From JBOHNM01 sp050730675 (lineage in GTDB: Bacteria; Planctomycetota; Phycisphaerae; Phycisphaerales; UBA1924): a stretch of DNA of 35,667 bases. The stretch is taken from positions 1-35,667 of the forward strand of contig JBOHNM010000021.1 of NCBI GenBank assembly GCA_050730675.1, written 5' to 3'. Positions 24,211 to 34,115 of this stretch are shown here, one piece after another (the first letter of the stretch is position 1; the number at the start of each line of letters is the position of its first letter). The notes beneath the pieces are model-generated. The model searched no databases. It was not told the DNA's origin and worked only from the letters and a program-made list of their open reading frames with translations. The translations under genes and the position numbers were made by a program.

Positions 24211-24258
24211 CCATCTCCATCGTTGCCGCGCGGGCGAGACAGTCGCCCTCGTGCTTCA

Positions 24259-24264
24259 TACACT
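24259..24264 (+). promoter_or_regulatory. -10 box TACACT, six bases before the carA ATG
   Basis: TACACT, six bases, then ATG at 24271. A GAGACA 17 bases upstream could serve as a weak -35. A predicted leaderless start. Confidence 0.5.
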
Positions 24265-24270
24265 GACGCC

Positions 24271-25488
24271 ATGACGATGTCCAGCCGCCCCGGACGACTC
24301 GCCCTGCAGGACGGCTCTGTCTTTTTCGGTATCGCCTTCGGCGCGATCAACCGCGGCCTCAAGGTCGCCGCTGAGGTCGTCTTCAACACCGCGATGGTCG
24401 GCTATCAGGAAGCCCTGACCGACCCGTCCTACACGGGCCAGATCCTCGTGATGACTACGCCCATGATGGGCAACTACGGCATCAACGCCGAGGATGTGGA
24501 GAGCAAGAAGGTCCAAGTCTCCGGCTTCATCGTCCGCGAGTTGACCGATCAGCCCAGCAACTACCGCTCGACGCAGAGCCTCAGCGATTACCTCGTCAAG
24601 GAAGGGGTCTTGGGTCTGACTGGCCTCGATACCCGAGCCCTCACCCGCCGCCTCCGCACGGCCGGGGTCATGCAGGGAGTTCTTACCGACGATCCGGCCA
24701 TGACCGACGAGCAACTCGTGGCGATGGCGAAATCCACTCCCAGCATGGCAGGCCAGAATCTCGTCCCCCAAGTAGGGTGTTCCGATAACCAGTCATGGGC
24801 AGAAACGCTCGGAAATTGGTCTTTGTTAGCACAATTACCGGGAGTGGGCGGCAACAGCCATGGCAAGGCCGCCGCCAAACGCTTCCGCGTTCTTGCCCTC
24901 GACTGCGGCGCCAAGAGCAACATTCTGCGCAACCTCTCCGATCGCGGGTGTGATGTCACGGTCGTTCCCCACACCATGCCGGGCTCCGAGATCCGGAAGC
25001 TCTTCGACGCCGGCAAGATCGACGGCTTGTTCATCAGCAACGGCCCGGGCGACCCCGCCGCGGTCGAGGTGGTCATCAAGACGCTACGGGAACTGGTCGG
25101 CGACAGGGCCAAGCCCGCTATCCCGACCTTCGGCATCTGCCTCGGTCACCAGTTGCTGGGATTGGCCGTCGGCGCCAAGACCTACAAGCTCCCATTCGGC
25201 CATCGCGGAGCCAACCAGCCGGTGAAGAACCTGCTGACCGGCAAAGTCGAAATTACCAGCCAGAATCACGGGTTCGCCGTCGATCCCGAGAGCCTCAAGT
25301 CCGCCGGTGGCGAGCCCACGCACATCCACCTCAACGACAACACATTGGCTGGCTTCCGTCTCAAGGACCGCCCGGTTTTCTGCGTGCAATACCACCCCGA
25401 AGCCAGTCCCGGCCCGCACGACTCGGCTTATCTCTTTGACTCGTTCGTCAAGATGATGGCCGACCGCAAGCCGACAGTCTTCGCTTGA
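24271..25488 (+). CDS. carA: Carbamoyl-phosphate synthase small (glutaminase) subunit
   Basis: CarA splits glutamine and passes ammonia to CarB for carbamoyl phosphate, used in pyrimidine and arginine synthesis. The 405-residue protein has the N-terminal domain with LALQDGSVFFGIAFGA and GEVVFNTAMVGYQE-like AEVVFNTAMVGYQEALTDPSY, and a class I glutamine amidotransferase domain with nucleophile Cys290 in GICLGHQLLGLA and His375/Glu377 in QYHPEA, so the triad is complete. The oxyanion loop ISNGPGDP is present. A stretch near residues 168-190 is locally AT-richer and reads like a variable linker. CarB is not adjacent. The ATG is leaderless by the TACACT box. Confidence 0.95.
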   Translation: MTMSSRPGRLALQDGSVFFGIAFGAINRGLKVAAEVVFNTAMVGYQEALTDPSYTGQILVMTTPMMGNYGINAEDVESKKVQVSGFIVRELTDQPSNYRSTQSLSDYLVKEGVLGLTGLDTRALTRRLRTAGVMQGVLTDDPAMTDEQLVAMAKSTPSMAGQNLVPQVGCSDNQSWAETLGNWSLLAQLPGVGGNSHGKAAAKRFRVLALDCGAKSNILRNLSDRGCDVTVVPHTMPGSEIRKLFDAGKIDGLFISNGPGDPAAVEVVIKTLRELVGDRAKPAIPTFGICLGHQLLGLAVGAKTYKLPFGHRGANQPVKNLLTGKVEITSQNHGFAVDPESLKSAGGEPTHIHLNDNTLAGFRLKDRPVFCVQYHPEASPGPHDSAYLFDSFVKMMADRKPTVFA

Positions 25489-25643
25489 CGGGGCCGCCGA
25501 AGGCAGTTTTGGCCTGACAAGCGCAATTCATCCGATCAAATCGCAACCGGCGGCAAGCTGGGCAATAGCTACAGGTGCGGGGCCGTTCTGCCCTTAGTGA
25601 TTCGCAGTCTCGCACCCCCATCCCCTTTGCAAGTGAGGATCCC

Positions 25644-27053
25644 ATGCTCTCGCTCGTGAAAACCGGTCTCAAGGTCGGCGCCATCGCTCTCGCACTGTGC
25701 GCGGGCACCACGGTTTATGCCCAAGGTGGCGGCGGCGGGGGAGGCGGCGGTGGTGGTCGCACGACTGGCGGCGGTGGCGGCGGCTTCGGCGGCATGATGA
25801 TGGGCGGCGGCGGCCGCGGCATGCAGGGAATGGGCATCACCAGCCAGGAACTCGACGGCTTCGGCAAGATCCTCAACCTCACACCCGACCAGTCCAAGGC
25901 GGCCAAGGAACTGCTCGATGGTCACCTCGCCGAGTACCAGACGCAGGCCGACGAGGCCCGCAAGCAGTTTGATGCGCTCCGCCAGGAGGCGCAGGATGCC
26001 GGCGACTTCGAGGTGATGCGCACCAAGGGCCCGGCGATCTGGACCAAGCTCACCGATTCGCGCAAGAAGATCGAGAAGGAATTCATGGGCGACCTCAAGA
26101 CCCTGCTCACCCCTGAGCAGGTCAAGGCCTGGCCCAAGGTTGAGATGGCCCAGCGCCGCGAGGCCGCCCGTAGCGGCAGCTTCGGCCCCGGCGTCAGCGG
26201 CGAGCGCGTCAGCCTCTTCGCCGTCGTCGAGAAGCTCGAACTTCCCAAGGACGCGCAGTCGCAGGTCACCGCTGTGCTCGACGCTTACGAGGTCGAGTTC
26301 GACCGCGAGTTGACCAAGCGCACCGAGATCACCGAGAAGGCGACCGCGGCGATCACCAAGGCCATGCAGGACGGCGGCATGGAGGCCATGCAGAGCCCCG
26401 AGATCCAGAAGTTCTTCACCGAGGGACGTGAGCAGGCCTTCAAGGTCCGCGACGTCAATCGCAAGTACGCCCGCCAGATCGAGAGCCTTCTCCCGACCGA
26501 CAAGGCCGAGGCCTTCGGCAACGAGTTCCGCAAGGAGAGCTTCCCGCAGGTCTACCGCTCGCGCTACGCCTCGCAGGCCTTGACCGCGGCGGCCAAGTTC
26601 GACGACCTCGACGCCTCCCAGAAGGAGAGCCTCAAGGCCCTGACCGAGACCTACACCCGCGAGTCCTCCACGCTCAACAAGTCCACGGAAGAGGCCACCG
26701 AGAAGCAGGAGCGCGAGTTCAATCCCGCCACGATGATGCAGCGCTTCGGCGGCGGCGGTGGTGGCAACAACGCCGACGACCCGATGCAGGCCCTGCGCAC
26801 GCAGCGCCGTGACCTTGAGACCAAGACGGTCGATTCCCTCAAGGCCCTGCTGACCGAGGCCCAGCGCGCCAAGCTCCCGGCCGAAAACGCCAACAACGGC
26901 GGCCAGGGCGGCAACCGTCGCCAGAACAACAACGGCGCGGGCAACAACAACGGCAACAACAATGCACCGGCCAACAACGGCGGCAACAACCAGCGCCGCC
27001 AGCGCCCCAACCGAAATCCCGGCAACCAGCAGCCCGCTCCCGGGAATAACTGA
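25644..27053 (+). CDS. Secreted Gly- and Asn-rich protein with LTxxQ helical repeats
   Basis: The 469-residue protein has a signal peptide with cleavage predicted after Ala26 (VYAQ). A nearly pure Gly tract with Met/Phe/Arg (27-60) follows. The body (about 65-400) is helical and charged with repeated LTxxQ-type motifs: LNLTPDQSK, LLTPEQVKAW, LDASQKESL and LLTEAQRAKL. These resemble the motifs of Spy/CpxP-type periplasmic proteins. A second short Gly run (near 390) and an Asn/Gly/Arg/Pro-rich tail (about 425-469) complete it. It is probably periplasmic or cell-surface; a chaperone-like role is only suggested by the repeats. The start has GAGG six bases upstream (AGTGAGGAT). It is followed by a terminator and then the secretion/pilus operon. 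Confidence 0.75.
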   Translation: MLSLVKTGLKVGAIALALCAGTTVYAQGGGGGGGGGGGRTTGGGGGGFGGMMMGGGGRGMQGMGITSQELDGFGKILNLTPDQSKAAKELLDGHLAEYQTQADEARKQFDALRQEAQDAGDFEVMRTKGPAIWTKLTDSRKKIEKEFMGDLKTLLTPEQVKAWPKVEMAQRREAARSGSFGPGVSGERVSLFAVVEKLELPKDAQSQVTAVLDAYEVEFDRELTKRTEITEKATAAITKAMQDGGMEAMQSPEIQKFFTEGREQAFKVRDVNRKYARQIESLLPTDKAEAFGNEFRKESFPQVYRSRYASQALTAAAKFDDLDASQKESLKALTETYTRESSTLNKSTEEATEKQEREFNPATMMQRFGGGGGGNNADDPMQALRTQRRDLETKTVDSLKALLTEAQRAKLPAENANNGGQGGNRRQNNNGAGNNNGNNNAPANNGGNNQRRQRPNRNPGNQQPAPGNN

Positions 27054-27089
27054 TACGCCCGCACTTGCGGTTCGTACAACCTGATCCTC

Positions 27090-27128
27090 AGCGCGGGCGC
27101 AACATCACGCTGCGCCCGCGCTCGTTTC
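27090..27128 (+). terminator. Hairpin terminator after the Gly-rich protein gene
   Basis: A perfect 12-base stem (AGCGCGGGCGCA with TGCGCCCGCGCT) around a nine-base loop, followed by CGTTTC. The T-tract is poor, but the stem is very GC-rich and separates this gene from gspE. Confidence 0.7.
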
Positions 27129-27162
27129 TGCGTAACCCGATATCCGATCCACCACGCGCCGG

Positions 27163-27168
27163 TAAGAT
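27163..27168 (+). promoter_or_regulatory. -10 box TAAGAT, six bases before the gspE ATG
   Basis: TAAGAT, six bases, then ATG at 27175. A predicted leaderless start for the operon. Confidence 0.45.
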
Positions 27169-27174
27169 CCACCC

Positions 27175-28848
<1,674 letters not shown>

Positions 28849-28852
28849 GTGA

Positions 28853-30163
28853 ATGATGCCGAGCTTTCGTTATACAGCTCTGGGTGCTTCCAACGGCTCC
28901 GCGGCCGGCGTGATCGATGCGCCCGACCGCCCCGCCGCCCTGCGCCAGCTCGTCGGCAAGGGCATTACCCCTGCGAGCATCGAGCTGGTCGCGCAGAAGT
29001 CCCCCGCCAAGAGCGCACCGCCCCCCGCCGCGCCGACTGCAGCCGCCAACGGGCAGAAGCCCGCATCCCCCGGTGCACCGAGCGTCGCTCCGACGGCCGC
29101 CCCCACGCGATCGAGCTTCGGCCGGCGGGCCATGTCTTTGAGCGAGACTGCGAGCTTCATCCGCGAACTTGCCACGGCCGTGCAGGCCGGCTTGCCGCTG
29201 GTTCCCGCTCTACGCACCCTCGCCAAGAGCGGCCGCTCCGACGCGCAGAAGACGATGCTGCACCACCTGATCGAGAAGGTGGAAGGCGGCGATTCGCTCG
29301 CCAAGGCGACCGCCAGTTGGGGCAAGCCCTTCGACGATCTGGTCATCAACCTCATCAAGGCTGGTGAAGTCTCCGGCAAGCTCCCCGAGGTGCTCCACCA
29401 GGCAGCGGATCTGCTCGAGGGCGACCTGCGTCTGCGTCGCTCGGTGATGTCCGCCACGCTCTATCCGGCGATCCTGACCGTGCTGGTCTCCATCGCCATT
29501 GTCATTGTCACGACCTTCATCGTTCCGCAGGTGCTCAAGCCGCTGGCGGGGCAGAAGATTGAACTCCCGCTCCCGACACGCATTGTTCAAGGCTTTGCGG
29601 CCTTGGTCAGTGGGTACTGGTGGCTGATCATCACCGCGGCGTTCGTCGCCGTCGTGGCGTTCGTGCGGGCCCGCCAGCAGCCGGGCCCGCGCATGTCGAT
29701 CGACCGCGGGATTCTGCGCATCCCGCTCTTCGGCCCGATGATCCGCGACGCCATGGTCGCGCGCTTCACCAGCACGCTCGGCACGCTCGTCTCCGCCGGC
29801 CTTCCCGTGCTCACCGCCCTCCGCCTCACGGCCGATACGCTGACCAACGTCGCCATGAAGGGCGCGGTGCGCGACGTCTGCGACCAGGTTGCCGGCGGCA
29901 AGACCATCGCCGAACCCCTCGAACGCACCGGCTTTTTCCCGCCGCTGCTGGTCCAGATCGTCAGCCTCGGCGAACGCTCGGGCCGCCTGCCGGAGTTGCT
30001 GCGCCAGGCCGCCGGCTCGCTCGAAGAGCGCACCAACACCCGCGTCAAGGTCGTGACCGCGGTGCTCCCGCCGATCCTCATCGTGGTCGTCGCGTGCATC
30101 GTCGGATTTGTCGTCGCCGCCATCATCCTGCCCCTGCTGCAGCTCCAGGAGTCCCTCCGATGA
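28853..30163 (+). CDS. gspF: GspF/PilC-family inner-membrane platform protein
   Basis: The 436-residue protein begins with a GspF N-domain (about 1-50, FRYTALGASNGSAAGVIDAP), then a Pro/Ala-rich linker (about 50-90), then two T2SF repeats (about 95-225 and 300-430). The first repeat contains FIRELATAVQAGLPLVPALR and LIKAGEVSGKLPEVL; the second contains FTSTLGTLVSAGLPVLTAL and IVSLGERSGRLPELL. Transmembrane segments lie at about 198-222, 250-275 and 403-428. It anchors the GspE ATPase and pushes pseudopilins into the fibre. It starts 4 bases after the gspE stop (two tandem ATG codons) and ends in an ATGA overlap with gspG. Confidence 0.93.
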   Translation: MMPSFRYTALGASNGSAAGVIDAPDRPAALRQLVGKGITPASIELVAQKSPAKSAPPPAAPTAAANGQKPASPGAPSVAPTAAPTRSSFGRRAMSLSETASFIRELATAVQAGLPLVPALRTLAKSGRSDAQKTMLHHLIEKVEGGDSLAKATASWGKPFDDLVINLIKAGEVSGKLPEVLHQAADLLEGDLRLRRSVMSATLYPAILTVLVSIAIVIVTTFIVPQVLKPLAGQKIELPLPTRIVQGFAALVSGYWWLIITAAFVAVVAFVRARQQPGPRMSIDRGILRIPLFGPMIRDAMVARFTSTLGTLVSAGLPVLTALRLTADTLTNVAMKGAVRDVCDQVAGGKTIAEPLERTGFFPPLLVQIVSLGERSGRLPELLRQAAGSLEERTNTRVKVVTAVLPPILIVVVACIVGFVVAAIILPLLQLQESLR

Positions 30164-30594
30164 ATCGCTTTCAGCGCCGCTTCCTTCGCGCGTTCACCAT
30201 TGTCGAGATCATCGTCGTCATCATCATCATCGGCGTCCTGGCCGCAGTCGTCGCGCCGCGACTGATCGGCAACATCGCCAAGGGCAAGCGGGCCGCCACC
30301 GAGGCCGCCGCCGCCAATGTTGTGCTGGCGGTCAACAACTTCCTGGCCGACGGCAATAAGCTTCCCTCCGGCACCGCCGGCATCGAGTTCCTCCGCGTCC
30401 GGCCCACCGACGCGACGACCGACAGTTGGAAAGAGCCCTACCTCGAGAACGATCAGGCCATGCTCGACGCATGGGGCGCCCCCTTCACGATCGTGGTCCC
30501 GGGGACCAAAAACGTCACGTTCGACATCATCTCCTACGGCAAGGACGGCAAGCCCGGCGGCGAGGGCGAGGACGAAGACGTCATCAAGCCCTGA
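30160..30594 (+). CDS. gspG: Major pseudopilin, GspG type
   Basis: The 144-residue protein has a type IV prepilin signal: basic leader MNRFQRRFLRA, cleavage before Phe12, and Glu16 at position +5 (FTIVEIIVVIIIIGVLAAVVAP). The residue before the cut is Ala11 where most prepilins have Gly. A GspG-like globular part follows (GKRAATEAAAANVVLAVNNF; then DSWKEPYLEN, DAWGAPFTIVVPG and ISYGKDGKPGGEGEDEDV). The last segment matches the calcium-binding, Asp/Glu-rich end of GspG. It should be the main subunit of the pseudopilus. The ATG overlaps the gspF stop. Confidence 0.9.
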   Translation: MNRFQRRFLRAFTIVEIIVVIIIIGVLAAVVAPRLIGNIAKGKRAATEAAAANVVLAVNNFLADGNKLPSGTAGIEFLRVRPTDATTDSWKEPYLENDQAMLDAWGAPFTIVVPGTKNVTFDIISYGKDGKPGGEGEDEDVIKP

Positions 30595-30615
30595 GGCCGC
30601 AGAAGCGATAGACGC

Positions 30616-31230
30616 ATGCGTGTGCCCAGCCGCACATCCCGCTCAGCTTTCACGATGGTCGAGATCCTCGTCGTGCTGGTGATCATCGGCATCCTCGCCG
30701 GTCTGGTGATCCCGCGGCTGTTCAATTCCGGCGACCGGCAGGCCTCGCTCGAGAGCCAGGCCGTCGCCGCGCTCCTCACGGCCGCGGCCCAGCGCGATTC
30801 ACTCTCCAGCCAGCCGCTCGCGTTGGCCTTCGACCCCGAGCGCAACCGCCTGTCGCTCGAGGTGCTTTCCACCGGTGAAGAGGGTGATGCCGCGGCCGAG
30901 TGGATCCCCGCCCCACTGATCCCCCCGGTCATCCTCACCTCCGCCGAGCTGCGCGAGGCCCTCTCCGACGGCCACGCCGTCGCCGCGTCCAAGGAGGCAT
31001 CGAGCGCCGCCAAGAGCGCCGTCTGGCGCATCGAATTGGGCCAGGCCCAGCAGCGTCCGACGATCACCCTCGTGCTCGGCCACGGTGAGGACCGCGCCTG
31101 GCAGCTCGATCTGCTGCCCGGCGAGCTCGCTGCACGCCGCCGCGAGATCCCCGCGACTTCAGGGCCCGTCACGCCCGACACCCGCTCGGAAGACCTCGAC
31201 GCCACCGGGCGCAGGGAGCAGCCGTGGTGA
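30616..31230 (+). CDS. gspH: Minor pseudopilin, probably GspH type
   Basis: The 204-residue protein has the prepilin signal MRVPSRTSRSA, cleavage before Phe12, Glu16 at +5 (FTMVEILVVLVIIGILAGLVIP) and again Ala before the cut. The rest contains GDRQASLESQAVAALLTAAAQR, the long helix of a minor pseudopilin, and a beta-rich C-terminal part with PLALAFDPERNRLSLEV. Position after gspG and before gspI-like and gspJ-like genes suggests GspH, but the sequence itself is divergent. It lies 21 bases after the gspG stop, and its stop overlaps the next start. Confidence 0.72.
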   Translation: MRVPSRTSRSAFTMVEILVVLVIIGILAGLVIPRLFNSGDRQASLESQAVAALLTAAAQRDSLSSQPLALAFDPERNRLSLEVLSTGEEGDAAAEWIPAPLIPPVILTSAELREALSDGHAVAASKEASSAAKSAVWRIELGQAQQRPTITLVLGHGEDRAWQLDLLPGELAARRREIPATSGPVTPDTRSEDLDATGRREQPW

Positions 31231-31727
31231 ACGCGCTGCACCGACCATCCCGCCCGCATCGCCGCGGCGTGGCCCTCATCGACGCCATCGTCGCCGCCGT
31301 CATCATGGGCGCGGCCCTGGCGGTGATCGTCAGCCTCGGCGGTTCCGCCCTGGCCAGCCAGCGGCTGGGCGAGCAGATCCAGACCGCCGCCATGCTCGCC
31401 GACGAGCAGCTCAATCTTGTGCTCGCCCGCGGGGCCGACAACTACACCTCGGCTTTTCTCGTCTCGGGCGATTGCGACGAGCCCTTCCAGGGCTACAAGT
31501 TCAAGCTGGATTTCTCCGGCGGCTCCGAGAGCGCACCCTACACCGTCAAGGTCACCATCTCGTGGGATGCCGCCACCGGCCCGCGCGACATCGTCGTCGA
31601 GACCCGCATCGCCCCGCGCCCCAACGCCGACACCACGGGGCTCGACCGCCAGCCGATCGACCCCGTCCAGCGCGGCGTGCCGCTCGAAACCGCCCCGGCG
31701 GGCACAGGAACGGGAGGAACGCCATGA
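31224..31727 (+). CDS. gspI: Minor pseudopilin, probably GspI type
   Basis: The 167-residue protein starts with GTG at 31224 (31227 is an alternative) after a GGGAG site. The signal HRRG followed by VALIDAIVAAVIMGAALAVIV has Gly15 at -1 and Asp20 at +5 in place of Glu. The remainder (LGEQIQTAAMLADEQLNLVLARG; FKLDFSGGSESAPYTVKVTI) resembles GspI-type minor pseudopilins. It overlaps gspH by seven bases and gspJ by four (ATGA). An Asp at +5 could weaken N-methylation or assembly, or reflect a true GspI/V variation. Confidence 0.7.
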   Translation: MVNALHRPSRPHRRGVALIDAIVAAVIMGAALAVIVSLGGSALASQRLGEQIQTAAMLADEQLNLVLARGADNYTSAFLVSGDCDEPFQGYKFKLDFSGGSESAPYTVKVTISWDAATGPRDIVVETRIAPRPNADTTGLDRQPIDPVQRGVPLETAPAGTGTGGTP

Positions 31728-32463
31728 ACCGCCGTCGGGCCTTCACTCTCGTCGAGGTCATCGTCGCGTCCATTTTGGTCGCGATGATCGCCGGCGCGAC
31801 CACCATCGTCCTTTCGCGGGCCATCAAATCGCGCGATACGGCCATCGCCAAGGAAGAGGCCTTCGGACGCGCCCAGGCCGCCGCCTCGGTCATCGCCCGG
31901 GACATCCGTTCGGCCGCCCGCGACGGTGACCTGCGCTCGGCCCTGGTCCGTCTGGTCCCCGGGGGCGGTGCCGAGGCCGCCACCGCCCGCGACGAACTCA
32001 TCCTGGTCAGCATCACCGGCCGCCCCATCCGCCCGACGCCGGAGAATCCCGAGGGTCCCGCCCACGAGGTGCAGTACCGCGTGGTCGAGGGCGTCCAGAC
32101 CGACGAAGCCCCATCGTTGTGGCGTCGCGAAGATCCCTACGCCGACGACTACCCCGACGCCGGCGGCATCGCCACGCCCGTGGTCCCCGGCATCAAGGGC
32201 CTCAAGCTTGAGGTCTACGACGGCCAGACCTGGACCAACGAGTGGGACTCCGACTCGCTCGGCTACCCCATGGCCGTCCGCCTCACGGTCACGGCCACCA
32301 GCACCGTCGGTTCGATCTCCGAGTCACGCACCGCTCGTCAGGTGATCGCCCTCGACCGCACGCCCCCGCCCGTCATGCTCGCCCTTGCGCCCGCTCCGGC
32401 GGCCGCGACCGGCGGCAATACCACCACGCCCACGGGCGGCGGCGGTGGGGGCGGCGGCGGCGG
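31724..32463 (+). CDS. gspJ: Minor pseudopilin, probably GspJ type, cut by the assembly join
   Basis: From ATG at 31724 (GGGAGGAA site upstream) the signal MNRRRA, then FTLVEVIVASILVAMIAGATT, has Ala6 before the cut and Glu11 at +5. The body reads SVIARDIRSAARDGDLRSALVRL, ELILVSITGRPIRP, VQYRVVEG, LWRREDPYADDYPDAGG and LKLEVYDGQTWTNEWDSD, in the order seen in GspJ. After an Ala/Pro-rich part the frame enters a Gly tract (about 237-247) where the sequence becomes that of another genome, so everything after about 32434 is not this gene and its true C-terminus is missing. Confidence 0.75.
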
Positions 32464-32465
32464 GG
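32434..32465. other. Probable chimeric assembly junction in a GGC/GGG tract
   Basis: The tract is 32 bases of G and C with a single T. Upstream the + strand is a planctomycete pseudopilin gene read into it as poly-Gly. Downstream the - strand is a tonB gene read into it as poly-Pro. On each side the reading frame past the tract loses all protein character. The low-complexity sequence is shared, which is how an assembler could join two genomes. Confidence 0.85.
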
Positions 32466-32658
32466 CGTCGACGATGGTCACGATCGTCTTCTGCTCCTGC
32501 TCTTTTTCCGCGGGCGGGGCCACGGCCGGGATCAGCAGCAACAGGAATGCGGCTACGTGCAGCGCGATGACGAAAGCGATACCGATGATGCGCGACCAGT
32601 TCAAGCCCGGTTGCTCTTCGTCGCGGTACCTGTTGTTAATGACCAGTTGTTCAGCCAT
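32434..32658 (-). CDS. tonB: TonB energy-transduction protein, N-terminal part only
   Basis: The frame from ATG at 32658 has MAEQLVINNRYRDEE, a signal-anchor helix at about 24-46 (IIGIAFVIALHVAAFLLLLI), an acidic/Lys region (KEQEQKTIVTIVDA) and then a run of ten prolines (66-75). This is the N-terminus of a Xanthomonadaceae-type TonB, which uses the proton motive force through ExbBD to power outer-membrane uptake. The sequence after the prolines is antisense planctomycete DNA, so the periplasmic C-terminal domain is missing from this window. Confidence 0.85.
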
Positions 32659-32813
32659 GCGCCAGTGAACTCAGTTCTTGGGCCGACGGTGCGGCGCCAT
32701 CAAATTTGGGGGCCCGCAACCGTTTCCGGCGCGGGGGTGTCGAGCTTATACCAATCTTCCACGCCTGTACCATCTTTTCAGGGTGCCGGAGCTCTAATTT
32801 CCAGGTCTCGCAC

Positions 32814-33986
32814 TCAGGGCAAGGCGATGATTTTCTTTGCCTCTTCGGGTTTTTTGATGCCTTTTGCCAGCGCCGACTTGGCCGCCTGCTTGGCTTCGGG
32901 AATGCGGTTTTCCTGCCACAGCACCTTGGCCAGGTTCAGATAGGTTTCGCCGTCGTTTGACAGCGGCGCGGCTTTCTGCCATGCCTCGATCGCCGGCGCG
33001 ATCTGGTCGGAGTAGTAGTAGGACTGCGCCAAGGCCAGGTAGGTCTGCTGGTCGGGTTTGAGCACGCCCTTCTGCATGCCGTCGTTGATCACCGCGATGA
33101 CTTCCTTTTCCTTGCCGTCCATGTTGGCGTAGGTGGTGTAGAGCTGGCGGTATTCCTTCTCGTCGGTCATCTGGCCGGAGGCGCGCAGTTTTTCGAGGAT
33201 GGCCGCGGCCTGGTCGTACTTGTCCGCCTGCAGATAGACGCTGGCCAAGTTCATCTGCGCCTTCTTGTCGCCCGGCGATTTGGCGGCGATCTTCTCCGCC
33301 ATCTGCGTGGCCTCGGCCGACTGGCCGGCTTCGGCGTAGGACGCCATCAGCAGCTGCTGCCAGTTGTCCTTGGGCTCGGGCGAAGCCTCGATGGCCTGTT
33401 TCAGCACCGGAATGGCTTCCGCGTATTTCTCTTGCTGGTACAAGGCCTGGCCCTTCAGCACCAGGTCTTCGGGTTTCTGCGACTTGGTTTCGGCGAAGTA
33501 GCGGTCTAGCGTGACCATGCCTTCGGCGAATTGTTCTTCCTGCAGTTGCAGACCGGCCAGCATGTACATCAGCTGGTAGTGGCTGTTGTTGTCCAGGGCG
33601 TTCAGCTGCACCGCCTGCTTCAGATAGGCGATCGTTCCGGGAATATCGTCCAGGTTGTAGGCGGCCTGCGAAGCGAGCTGCGCGGCAACGGCCTTGTCGT
33701 AGTCGGTGGCTGCCGGATTGGCCAGAAGCTCATCGGCCTGGCTGCGGGTGGCTGCGAAGTCGTCCTTGTTGTACACCTCCACCAGCTTCTGCAGCTTGCT
33801 TTGCAGCTTGGGCGCGCCTTTGGCCTTGGGCTCTTCGCGGGTGGCGTTGGGATACATGTTTTCCTGCTTCTTGCTGCTGCGCTCCGAGCGTTCGCGCGTC
33901 TGCGCGTCGGCGCTGACGGCGGCCGTGCCCAGCAGGCTGACGATTGCCAGGGAAAGCAAAGCTTGTTTGCAGTTGCGGAACAGCAT
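32814..33986 (-). CDS. TPR-repeat periplasmic protein next to tonB
   Basis: The 390-residue protein from ATG at 33986 (GAGGTG upstream; GTG at 33995 is the alternative) has a signal peptide ending near ADA and a Ser/Lys-rich stretch. Tandem 34-residue TPR units follow, recognisable as LVLKGQALYQQEKYAEAIPV, MNLASVYLQADKYDQAAAIL and LALAQSYYYSDQIAPAIEAW. TPR proteins scaffold protein contacts; this type lies beside tonB in Xanthomonadaceae (recalled, not checked). Its partner is unknown. Confidence 0.85.
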   Translation of the reverse strand: MLFRNCKQALLSLAIVSLLGTAAVSADAQTRERSERSSKKQENMYPNATREEPKAKGAPKLQSKLQKLVEVYNKDDFAATRSQADELLANPAATDYDKAVAAQLASQAAYNLDDIPGTIAYLKQAVQLNALDNNSHYQLMYMLAGLQLQEEQFAEGMVTLDRYFAETKSQKPEDLVLKGQALYQQEKYAEAIPVLKQAIEASPEPKDNWQQLLMASYAEAGQSAEATQMAEKIAAKSPGDKKAQMNLASVYLQADKYDQAAAILEKLRASGQMTDEKEYRQLYTTYANMDGKEKEVIAVINDGMQKGVLKPDQQTYLALAQSYYYSDQIAPAIEAWQKAAPLSNDGETYLNLAKVLWQENRIPEAKQAAKSALAKGIKKPEEAKKIIALP

Positions 33987-34115
33987 GGGGATCACCTCTT
34001 TGGGACTGCGGAGACCGGGTTGAACGCCGCCGGCCTGGGCACGGGGGCGGCAACGCTAACAGAAACGGCTATGGCTCGGAAACAGGGTTGGGTGGTGCAA
34101 AGCAGCAATTTGCGT

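Noticed and set aside
31085..32668. 527-codon + frame that includes the pseudopilin and continues past the GGC tract
   Set aside because: It crosses the assembly join. The part before 31724 is out of frame with the real genes, and the part after the tract is antisense tonB.
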